6,174 bases of DNA from Muribaculaceae bacterium (GTDB lineage Bacteria; Bacteroidota; Bacteroidia; Bacteroidales; Muribaculaceae): positions 1-6,174 of the forward strand of contig JAIDJJ010000224.1 of assembly GCA_029052265.1 (NCBI GenBank), given 5' to 3'. Shown piece after piece: positions 1 to 5,809 of the stretch. The notes under the pieces were generated by a model, which was given only the letters and a program-made list of their open reading frames with translations, was not told where the DNA came from and made no database searches. A program made the translations under genes and the position numbers. Each line of letters starts with the position of its first letter. Positions within the stretch are counted from its first letter, which is position 1.

Positions 1-26
1 TGATAAGTGGATAAATATAAAATAAG

Positions 27-57
27 AAAGGCGTCAGGTTGTATTCCCGACGCCTTT
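27..57 (+). terminator. Rho-independent terminator of the gene upstream of the window
   Basis: A perfect 9-bp stem (AAAGGCGTC at 27-35 with GACGCCTTT at 49-57) encloses a 13-base loop and runs into a T-rich tract (TTTTATTTTTG, ending at 65). This is an intrinsic terminator for rightward transcription. The gene it serves must end at or before the window start. The window opens with TGA TAA, which could be its stop, but no coding sequence is visible to prove it. Confidence 0.8.
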
Positions 58-65
58 TATTTTTG
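58..65 (+). promoter_or_regulatory. Possible -7 element for the thioredoxin lipoprotein gene, inside the terminator T-tract
   Basis: TATTTTTG at 58-65 matches the Bacteroidota -7 consensus TAnnTTTG at every defined base, and would give a leader of about 40 nt before the start at 111. The nearest TTG that could act as a -33 element is at 39-41, only 16 bases away instead of the usual 19-21, and it lies in the terminator loop. The match also overlaps the T-tract, where such matches arise easily, so this is a candidate only. Confidence 0.35.
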
Positions 66-82
66 TTAAACATATAGTCTAC

Positions 83-112
83 ATTATTATATCTTATATT
101 ATTATATCTTAT
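83..112 (+). repeat. Exact 15-bp tandem duplication ending inside a start codon
   Basis: ATTATTATATCTTAT occurs at 83-97 and again, directly adjoining, at 98-112. The last two bases of the second copy are the A and T of the ATG at 111. The bases on either side break the periodicity, so there are exactly two copies. The repeat sits in the presumed leader of the thioredoxin gene and is entirely A, T and one C per copy. It may affect initiation by keeping the region unstructured, which matters in a phylum that does not rely on Shine-Dalgarno pairing. Confidence 0.9.
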
Positions 113-539
113 GAAAAATAAAATTTTACCTTTGGCTGCTGCATTTACACTAATTATCACTTCGTGCGGTGGCTCTGAAAGTAAATCTTCTGATTCTATG
201 GCTGCTCAAGAGTCTGTTCAGAATGAAAAAACTGTATCGACCGATACAAATCTTGCTATCAATGGTCTTCCAGTCGTTGTAGACTTCTCAGCGGAATGGT
301 GTCCCCCTTGCAGACAGCTTAAGCCGATATTCACTCAATTAAAAGAGGAATACGCGGGAAAAGTGGATTTTATAACTGTCAATGTCGACAGTATGCCTGA
401 TTTAAGCAATGAATACCGTATATCCTCGATTCCTGCATTGATTTATATTTCATCTGAAGGCAAAGAAGTGTATCGCAGCATTGGCTTTCAGGATGCTTCC
501 CAAATCAAAGCCGACATATCAAAATATCTTGATAAATAA
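111..539 (+). CDS. Thioredoxin-fold lipoprotein (WCPPC active site)
   Basis: This 142-residue protein is an envelope-anchored thiol-disulfide protein. Residues 1-18 form a lipoprotein signal peptide with lipobox ITSC, giving an acylated Cys19. A Ser/Glu-rich linker follows to about residue 50. The thioredoxin domain spans about 53-142: strand PVVVDFSAEWC, the redox pair Cys64 and Cys67 in WCPPC (63-67), KPIF in the following helix, the VNVD strand (90-93), and the cis-proline site Ile107-Pro108. Residue 142 ends the domain, so this is one minimal thioredoxin unit without an extra TlpA-type N-terminal domain. No strong acidic surface-export signal follows Cys19, so a periplasm-facing anchor is more likely than surface display; that is inference. 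Terminators on both sides make it monocistronic. The start at 111 is chosen because it gives a complete signal peptide. It could act as a periplasmic reductase or an oxidative-stress thioredoxin; the client is unknown. Confidence 0.93.
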   Translation: MKNKILPLAAAFTLIITSCGGSESKSSDSMAAQESVQNEKTVSTDTNLAINGLPVVVDFSAEWCPPCRQLKPIFTQLKEEYAGKVDFITVNVDSMPDLSNEYRISSIPALIYISSEGKEVYRSIGFQDASQIKADISKYLDK

Positions 540-584
540 TAAAGGTATATCCACTTTAGAGCTCGTTCCTTAAAAGTGTAATTT

Positions 585-633
585 AATTGAAAAATAGGCA
601 CGTCTCATGCATGAGGCGTGCCTATTTTCAATT
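585..633. terminator. Bidirectional terminator between convergent genes
   Basis: AAAATAGGCACG (591-602) pairs perfectly with CGTGCCTATTTT (617-628). The stem extends inward through a G-U pair and CTC/GAG toward a CATGCATG palindrome, and outward through AATTG/CAATT with one bulged A at 590. The rightward transcript ends the stem in TATTTTC and the leftward one in TATTTTTC, so both strands have a T-run. It lies 46 bases after the thioredoxin stop and 15 bases after the lipoprotein stop, and serves both. Confidence 0.88.
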
Positions 634-647
634 ATTGAAATAATTAA

Positions 648-2648
648 TTATTCCGGCTTTCCATTTGCCCACCAGTCACAACTGCTGAAAGTGAATTCTC
701 CTTTACCGGTCACGATATATACTATTGTATATTCTTTTGCACCTTCTGAAGTATATGCTGTAAATTTATAAGTATAAGTGACGTCCATACCTGCAACCGG
801 CTCCGCATCTGCATGCAACATTGCAAGAGCTCCCGGGAATGTTTCGGTTGCAAAACGCTTCTTCACAAGCTCTGAGATTTCATCATCAGACAGGCCCTCA
901 TATCCTGTATAGCCTTCCGGAGCATTGCTCTTGGCAGTGTTTGCTCTGACATCTACATTTCCGTAATATGCTGAAACTCCTGAATAGAATTCTGCATTAT
1001 CGCGGTAGTCAATAAACGGAGGACCGGGTTTGCTTCCGTTAGCGGGTGAGGCATCCGGGTATAACTTCTTAGTTACATTTGCAAACACCCAGTCTTTACA
1101 TGCCATAAAATATGTATATGTAGGATCTGTGTTGCGGGAGTAAGGAAGAGTCATCTCTACAGACGGGTTGAACTGCCAAATATTGTCTTTCTTAGTAAAC
1201 TGGTCAACAGTAGCTCCATTATTCATCACCCAGGTGTCTTCAGTCTTGGTAAGCTGGTTAGCCTTATATGATGTTGTGCTTCCATTGTAATATTTATAAG
1301 CAACAATTTCGGCAGCGTCATCAGCAGCATAAGGCAATGTTTGTGAAAGATAGGTCGGAAGGAGCTGGGCAGGGAGAGTTCCTGAAAGATTGCCTTTTGA
1401 TTGACCCATTGCAATATAATCGTCAGGCTGAAGCACTAACATTGATCCGGGCACATTCCATTCAGATCCATTGAAAACATAGATGGCATTTTTACCTGTT
1501 GTCGGAACCGGGGCGGCAGCGGCTCTTGTGGAAAGCGCGCGTGTTTTACCTCCGTCAGCAAGCTTTACATTATTAACCTCCCAGGTTCCGGCTTTAGATG
1601 CTGTGCTCTTATAGCAAAAACCGATTTGGATTGACTTTCCATTATAGGCAGAAAGATCGATGTCTCCGGAAGCTACGAAAGACCAGCTAAGTTTTTCTGG
1701 AAATCCAGGTACTGTGAGTTTTTCCCAAGCTCCTCCAGAGATTCTGACATTTATAGATGCTTCACTTTTTGCAGTCTCGATATCTGCAAAGTATTGTACA
1801 GCCTGATCGAAAGTGAGGATTGCATTTGCATTGTCAGAAAGCTTCACTTCCGGAGAAATAAGCCAGCTTTCTGAATCATAGTTTGTCTTATTTGCAAAAG
1901 CACTCGCTTTCATGCAAGAATACCCGGCATCATGGTTCCAAACATAAGAGAGTTCAGAAGGGATGGAGACATTGTCGATAGTAAATGATCCTACGCCTTC
2001 GGCAAACGACTCCTCAATATAGACAGTTGGACCGGATTCTGTATTGCCGAACACAGGATTTACAGATGCTTCTTGGTATGAAATGACGGCGTATTCCCCT
2101 GACATGGCATCAGGAAATTGAGTTTTCAATATCCCGCCAAGGTTTGCAGAAGCAGGGGTTATGGGGGCGAATCCCTGTATGAAATCTTCTTCGCTGCCCC
2201 ATGCTTCCTTATAGTCTGCCTCAGAAACGGTATAAGTTTTGACACCGTTGTTAATAGCGACAACTTCTGCAGGTTGGTTTGTGGCAAGGTCATATCCGAT
2301 TTTTAGAGATGACCCGTTGTTGAGCGTGAAATATGGGAATGAAGAATTGGAAACGAATGCCGGGATATATTTGCGTGCCTGGGCTGCGGTTGAAAAATAT
2401 CCATTTGTTCCGATCGCTGCAAGTTCTTCAGATTCTCCTGCCTCAGAAGCCAATGATTTATTGGTTGAGTTGGATGCTATAGCCTTATAGTCGTCAGCAG
2501 TGAGGGTATAGTTTATGGTCTCAGTCTTGGAAGAAATTGGAGGCACCTCAAAACCGTCAAGGTGATCATTCCAAGCGTTCTCACTGCATCCGCTCAAAAG
2601 AATGATTCCAGTGAGAAGTGAAACCGATTTTATATTGATTCTTTTCAT
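648..2648 (-). CDS. Large lipoprotein with choice-of-anchor-J-like domain, partner of the TonB-dependent receptor
   Basis: This 666-residue lipoprotein follows the receptor gene by 20 bases and is surely co-transcribed. Residues 1-20 are a signal peptide with lipobox LSGC (Cys21). The SEN and WNDHLDGFE stretch after it is typical of the long Bacteroidales lipoproteins of this type. Residues 45-195 and 388-500 look like diverged copies of one module (L-x-x-DDY, then a P-(Y/F)-(L/V)-S segment, then a V-x-Y strand). Between them, residues 208-364 resemble a choice-of-anchor J / cleaved-adhesin beta-sandwich (EESFAEG, SWLISPEVKL, LTFDQAV, VRISGGAWEKL, DLSAYNGKSIQIGF, WEVNNVKL). An Ala/Thr-rich linker (369-386) follows. 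The C-terminal part (500-666) holds DWVF, EFYSGVSAYYGNVDVR and a PGAL-(13)-VTYTYKF segment. The start at 2648 is chosen over an in-frame ATG 31 codons upstream, because only the later one begins a signal peptide and the earlier one lies inside the receptor gene. The likely role is surface ligand capture; the ligand is unknown. Confidence 0.85.
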   Translation of the reverse strand: MKRINIKSVSLLTGIILLSGCSENAWNDHLDGFEVPPISSKTETINYTLTADDYKAIASNSTNKSLASEAGESEELAAIGTNGYFSTAAQARKYIPAFVSNSSFPYFTLNNGSSLKIGYDLATNQPAEVVAINNGVKTYTVSEADYKEAWGSEEDFIQGFAPITPASANLGGILKTQFPDAMSGEYAVISYQEASVNPVFGNTESGPTVYIEESFAEGVGSFTIDNVSIPSELSYVWNHDAGYSCMKASAFANKTNYDSESWLISPEVKLSDNANAILTFDQAVQYFADIETAKSEASINVRISGGAWEKLTVPGFPEKLSWSFVASGDIDLSAYNGKSIQIGFCYKSTASKAGTWEVNNVKLADGGKTRALSTRAAAAPVPTTGKNAIYVFNGSEWNVPGSMLVLQPDDYIAMGQSKGNLSGTLPAQLLPTYLSQTLPYAADDAAEIVAYKYYNGSTTSYKANQLTKTEDTWVMNNGATVDQFTKKDNIWQFNPSVEMTLPYSRNTDPTYTYFMACKDWVFANVTKKLYPDASPANGSKPGPPFIDYRDNAEFYSGVSAYYGNVDVRANTAKSNAPEGYTGYEGLSDDEISELVKKRFATETFPGALAMLHADAEPVAGMDVTYTYKFTAYTSEGAKEYTIVYIVTGKGEFTFSSCDWWANGKPE

Positions 2649-2668
2649 AAATGAAATCTTGGAAAATG

Positions 2669-5401
2669 TTAGAAATTGATTTTTAATTTCAAGGAGAATG
2701 TGCGGCCAAATGAATAAATTGCATAAGTTGCATTTTGCCAAGTGCCATTCACATTATACGGAGTCTGAGCATCCTTTACGTAATAGTAGTTGAAAAGATT
2801 ATAAACATTACCGTAAATTGTTGCATCAAGACCAGCCATCTTGAATTTGTAGCTTGCAGATAGATCGAATTCATTACCCCAAGGAATTTCCCAAGGATCG
2901 GAAAGTGTAAGGGCTTTATTGACTTCGAGGCTTGAGGCATCAAGATAATAATCAGAGTAGTTACGTGCGCTCATCGTCCAGTCTGCTCCGATACGGAATC
3001 CTTTGAACGGTTTAAAGGTGACTCCGAGAGCGGCAGTGGTCTGGGCGGAACCGCACACTTTATGATTCTTCTGATTAATAACGCCCCATGCGTGGTCGTC
3101 TGAAAGAACACCTGAAGCAAGTTCTCCGTTCACAATGTTTTTAAGAGGCTGACCCTGTTCGTTGTAATAATACCCTTTGGGATTATTGGTCCAAATCCAG
3201 TCACCCCATGAGAACATACCTTGAATTTCAAGCCATTTTGCCGGAAGATAAGTAAAGTCTACTTCAAATCCAATGTGTTGGGCAGACACATTTTCAAGGC
3301 TGAGAGAATAGTAGCTTCCAGCGTCGGGTCCGCTTGTTATTTCACCACGTTTAACTGTTTCACGGTCGCTACGGTCCATCCATTTAGTGAAATATCCATT
3401 GGCAGTGAGCGAGAATTTTGGAGAATGGAAACCATATCCAAGTTCTACAGAACCGATTTTCTCGTTTCTTGCATTTGGATTGACAGCATTGCTTTGGTCT
3501 GCCTTGAGGAATACACCATAGGAGAAGAAAGGAGCTTTTGAAATATAACCACCATTGAGAAAAATGTTGTTGTGGCGGTCAATATTCCAGTTTACGCCTC
3601 CTTTAACAGTTCCCCCGAGGAAAGAATGCCAAGATGTTGTGCCGTGGGCTGCATCATAGTAGAACATATCTTTCTTCTTATAGCTTGTAATATTGATAGA
3701 GCCGGCAAGGAATGTGGTGATCGCGCCGTCTAATATCTTATATTCTCCTTGTCCGTAAACTCCTTCCTGATGAGTGAAGCCGTCATAATTTCTATATACG
3801 ATATCTCCAACACCCAATTTCTCATATTTCCAATTGGGATCCAGAGCTGCACTGTTGTTTTCTGGTTTTACGTTTGCACGGTCAGAATCATCAATGAAGT
3901 ATTCTCCGGAATATAGATCGATAAGTTTGTTCTTATGATGACCGATGTAATATCTTATGTCGACACCTCCGGTAAGCGTGAGTTTGTTTGGAAGTATCTC
4001 GTTCTTATATGTTGATACCAGACCATACCATTCATGGCTGTTGACGCTCTCCGACATAGCCATTAAAGAGCCGGTGGTGGATGCAGCGTTCATATCTTGA
4101 ATCGCACCATAGTCGAATGTGCCGTCAGGACGGCGCAGATCAGTCGTGATGGCACCGTTATAAGCGCCTCTCCATTTGTTTCGATCATTGCTTGTGCGAC
4201 CTTGACCTGAATATCCGCCTCCATTTGCTAACGACATATAAAGTGCAGTAGACAATGAAGAATATTCATTTATCTGCCAGATATGGTTTAGAGAAATGAT
4301 GGGTTTGTGATATTGGTTACGATAAGCAGTGCGCTGACGACCCTCATTGTCGAAGCCATAGGTAGGGTTGTATTTATACATGCTTTCGCCATTCATATAT
4401 TCTTTGGCACCTTGCCAATTTTCAATAGAAAGAGTGCCATAAACAGCATTTCTTTGATTGTGCCATTGTGGGGCACCGAAGGCTGTCAGAGACAACTGAT
4501 GATTGTCTGCAATCTTCTTAGAGACGTTTACAAAATAATTCCAGGCTTCAAATTCTGTGCCTTGAATATAACCGTCTCCCCATTTGCGGCTGCCAAGCAC
4601 ACTTATAGCCCAACCGTTGTCCATGAGTCCTGAAGAAACGCTGAAACCAACATCGTTGAGATTATCATTACCCATTCCATACCATACGGAACCTCCTTTT
4701 TTTGCATCAAGTCCACGAGTCGTGATATTGATTGTTCCTCCGATGGAAGGAGATGAGATGATGGCTGCACCAAGACCGCGTTGAGTCTGCATACTGGTGG
4801 TCACACCTCCAAGACCAGCAAAGTTTGACCAATATATACCACCCCATTCCATGTCATTCATGGGGATGCCGTTAACAAGCACTGCAACGTTGGGGGCTTT
4901 GAATCCACGCATGTTGATTTTTGCATCGCCGTAGCCACCGCCGTCAGGAGTGGCCCATACGCCGGGTGTACTTTTTAGTACCTCGGGAAATTCTTTATTG
5001 CCAAGCTTGGCTTCAATTTGTCCTGCAGTTAACTCCGACATTGCAATAGGGGTTTCGCGGGTTCTTGCCTTTGACTGAGATACAACAATGTCTTGAAGCA
5101 TTTTGGAGTCGGGCTCCATTTTGATGACACCCATATCGGGTTGTGCCTTAAGCACAAGTGTTTTATACCCAATATATGAAATTTGGATATCTTTAGTTGT
5201 GGCAGGCACTTTAAGTGAGAATTTACCGTCGATGTCAGTGGGTACTGCAACCGATGTGCCTTTCGCTTGAACTGTGACACCGATAAGCGGCTCCCCAAGT
5301 TCATCGATAACTGAACCGCTGCACGTCATTGAGTTGTTCTGAGCGTATGCCCAGGAAACTACGCTGAGAAGTGCTACGGCAAAGAGCAATAGTCTCTTCA
5401 T
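2669..5401 (-). CDS. TonB-dependent outer-membrane receptor with N-terminal carboxypeptidase-regulatory-like domain
   Basis: This 910-residue protein is an outer-membrane gated channel that imports a bound ligand using energy from TonB-ExbB-ExbD. Residues 1-20 are a Sec signal peptide, probably cut after AYA. Residues 28-95 form the carboxypeptidase-D-regulatory-like domain (GSVIDELGEPLIGVTV, IDGKFSL, ISYIGYK). LQDIVVSQ (102-109) is in the place and form of a TonB box. The plug spans about 113-230, with KINMRGF (161-167), VLVNGIPMND (175-184) and GGTINITTRG (221-230). The rest is a beta-barrel rich in Trp, Tyr and Asn, ending in FSLKLKINF, the terminal aromatic expected for barrel assembly. 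It is shorter than typical SusC proteins (about 1000 residues or more), and no SusD gene follows. The partner is instead the lipoprotein at 2648. Substrate is not readable from sequence; peptide, metal complex, cofactor or glycan remain open. Confidence 0.93.
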   Translation of the reverse strand: MKRLLLFAVALLSVVSWAYAQNNSMTCSGSVIDELGEPLIGVTVQAKGTSVAVPTDIDGKFSLKVPATTKDIQISYIGYKTLVLKAQPDMGVIKMEPDSKMLQDIVVSQSKARTRETPIAMSELTAGQIEAKLGNKEFPEVLKSTPGVWATPDGGGYGDAKINMRGFKAPNVAVLVNGIPMNDMEWGGIYWSNFAGLGGVTTSMQTQRGLGAAIISSPSIGGTINITTRGLDAKKGGSVWYGMGNDNLNDVGFSVSSGLMDNGWAISVLGSRKWGDGYIQGTEFEAWNYFVNVSKKIADNHQLSLTAFGAPQWHNQRNAVYGTLSIENWQGAKEYMNGESMYKYNPTYGFDNEGRQRTAYRNQYHKPIISLNHIWQINEYSSLSTALYMSLANGGGYSGQGRTSNDRNKWRGAYNGAITTDLRRPDGTFDYGAIQDMNAASTTGSLMAMSESVNSHEWYGLVSTYKNEILPNKLTLTGGVDIRYYIGHHKNKLIDLYSGEYFIDDSDRANVKPENNSAALDPNWKYEKLGVGDIVYRNYDGFTHQEGVYGQGEYKILDGAITTFLAGSINITSYKKKDMFYYDAAHGTTSWHSFLGGTVKGGVNWNIDRHNNIFLNGGYISKAPFFSYGVFLKADQSNAVNPNARNEKIGSVELGYGFHSPKFSLTANGYFTKWMDRSDRETVKRGEITSGPDAGSYYSLSLENVSAQHIGFEVDFTYLPAKWLEIQGMFSWGDWIWTNNPKGYYYNEQGQPLKNIVNGELASGVLSDDHAWGVINQKNHKVCGSAQTTAALGVTFKPFKGFRIGADWTMSARNYSDYYLDASSLEVNKALTLSDPWEIPWGNEFDLSASYKFKMAGLDATIYGNVYNLFNYYYVKDAQTPYNVNGTWQNATYAIYSFGRTFSLKLKINF

Positions 5402-5478
5402 AAGTTGGTTGTTTTAGTTAATAAGGGTTTATGGAATTTATTTGTGTTTTTTTGAGCGCGAAATAAGGGTCGTGTCAT
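5398..5478 (-). CDS. Candidate 26-codon upstream ORF overlapping the receptor start (ATGA)
   Basis: An ATG at 5478-5476 opens a frame that begins MTRPLFRAQK and stays open for 26 codons to TGA at 5400-5398. That stop overlaps the receptor's ATG (5401-5399) as ATGA. The peptide would be basic, rich in Lys, Thr and Asn, with no membrane segment or signal. It lies wholly in the predicted leader of the receptor operon. The ATGA junction is the usual arrangement for translational coupling, so it may be a leader peptide controlling receptor translation. It could also be a chance open frame in an AT-rich leader; no homology is recognised. Confidence 0.3.
   Translation of the reverse strand: MTRPLFRAQKNTNKFHKPLLTKTTNL
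5420..5470 (-). repeat. 9-bp direct repeat in the receptor leader
   Basis: AATAAGGGT (plus strand) occurs at 5420-5428 and 5462-5470, a 42-base offset, which is four helical turns and also 14 codons. In the upstream ORF both copies are read in the same frame, as Arg-Pro-Leu-Phe and Lys-Pro-Leu-Leu. It may be a protein-binding pair, a coding echo, or chance. Confidence 0.45.
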
Positions 5479-5490
5479 ATGTAGTTTGTT

Positions 5491-5507
5491 GTTTCTCCGG
5501 AGAGAAC
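5491..5507 (-). promoter_or_regulatory. Leader hairpin 2 of the receptor operon
   Basis: The palindrome TCTCCGGAGA (5494-5503) is flanked by GTT (5491-5493) and AAC (5505-5507) with one bulged G at 5504. In the leftward RNA this can fold into a short GC-containing hairpin in the middle of the leader. It has no T-run after it, so it is not an intrinsic terminator by itself. Confidence 0.4.
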
Positions 5508-5528
5508 GGTTAGCGTTGTTTTTCAAAT

Positions 5529-5542
5529 TCCGTCAAGACGGA
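5529..5542 (-). promoter_or_regulatory. Leader hairpin 1, near the predicted 5' end of the receptor mRNA
   Basis: On the leftward RNA, TCCGTC and GACGGA form a perfect inverted repeat around TT, realistically a 5-bp stem closing a CUUG tetraloop. It starts only a few bases after the expected transcription start (about 5547-5550). A stem at the very 5' end could slow mRNA decay; this is inference. Confidence 0.45.
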
Positions 5543-5554
5543 GATTTTCTTTTG

Positions 5555-5586
5555 CAAAGTTAAAATATTTAAATAAGCCTACAAAA
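5555..5586 (-). promoter_or_regulatory. Promoter of the receptor-lipoprotein operon
   Basis: On the minus strand TTTTG (5586-5582) is followed after 19 bases by TAACTTTG (5562-5555). This is a full match to the Bacteroidota housekeeping sigma promoter (TTTG, 19-21 bases, TAnnTTTG). Transcription would start near 5547-5550 and give a leader of about 150 nt, long enough for post-transcriptional control. Confidence 0.75.
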
Positions 5587-5676
5587 TATTCCGTAAAATT
5601 TAACAAAATATTCATCCACTTTCTCTTGATTGATTGGGTAAACGTATAGACTAAATTGATATTGGTATGTTTTCTG

Positions 5677-5708
5677 TTTGGATTATAATATTAAAAGGCG
5701 TAAATTTG
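5677..5708 (+). promoter_or_regulatory. Promoter of the MFS transporter gene
   Basis: TTTG at 5677-5680 is followed after 20 bases by TAAATTTG at 5701-5708, a full match to the Bacteroidota promoter form. Transcription would start near 5713, leaving a leader of about 95 nt before the start at 5810. It diverges from the receptor promoter; the two -33 elements are about 90 bases apart, so a regulator bound between 5587 and 5676 could act on both. No clear operator is seen there, only AT-rich sequence. Confidence 0.72.
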
Positions 5709-5734
5709 CATATAATAATTTATCTGTCTTGTGA

Positions 5735-5764
5735 GTATCCGGTCATGCAGGTTTATCCGGATGC
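5735..5764 (+). promoter_or_regulatory. Leader hairpin of the MFS gene
   Basis: GTATCCGG (5735-5742) can pair with CCGGATGC (5757-5764) to make an 8-bp stem with one G-U pair and a 14-base loop. It lies about 20 bases after the predicted transcription start and well before the start codon. There is no T-run, so it is not a terminator. Confidence 0.35.
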
Positions 5765-5809
5765 CACACAGGATTGATGATGTGGAAAATTATCGAACTA
5801 ATCTATATT

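Noticed and set aside
648..700. Type IX secretion C-terminal sorting domain on the lipoprotein
   Set aside because: The protein has a lipobox and its C-terminus (ending NGKPE) lacks the usual sorting-domain pattern.
1226..2490. Short ORFs overlapping the lipoprotein gene on both strands
   Set aside because: They are out-of-frame or antisense shadows without signal peptides, motifs or sensible spacing.
2649..2741. N-terminal extension of the lipoprotein by 31 codons, to an ATG at 2741
   Set aside because: It lies inside the 3' end of the receptor gene, has no secretion signal, and would bury the real lipoprotein signal peptide that starts at 2648.
3221..4784. Rightward ORFs of 66-108 codons opposite the receptor gene
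   Set aside because: They are antisense shadows of a well-supported coding sequence, with no family features and no promoter.
5029..5304. 91-codon leftward ORF inside the receptor gene
   Set aside because: It is an alternative frame of the segment encoding the regulatory-like domain and TonB box, which has clear family signatures in the main frame.
648..5401. SusC/SusD polysaccharide utilisation locus
   Set aside because: The receptor is shorter than usual SusC proteins, the lipoprotein shows no SusD features, and there are no glycoside hydrolase or sensor genes in the window.
5402..5550. Cobalamin or other known riboswitch in the receptor leader
   Set aside because: The leader has only small hairpins and I could not find the conserved cobalamin-box or other familiar aptamer core.
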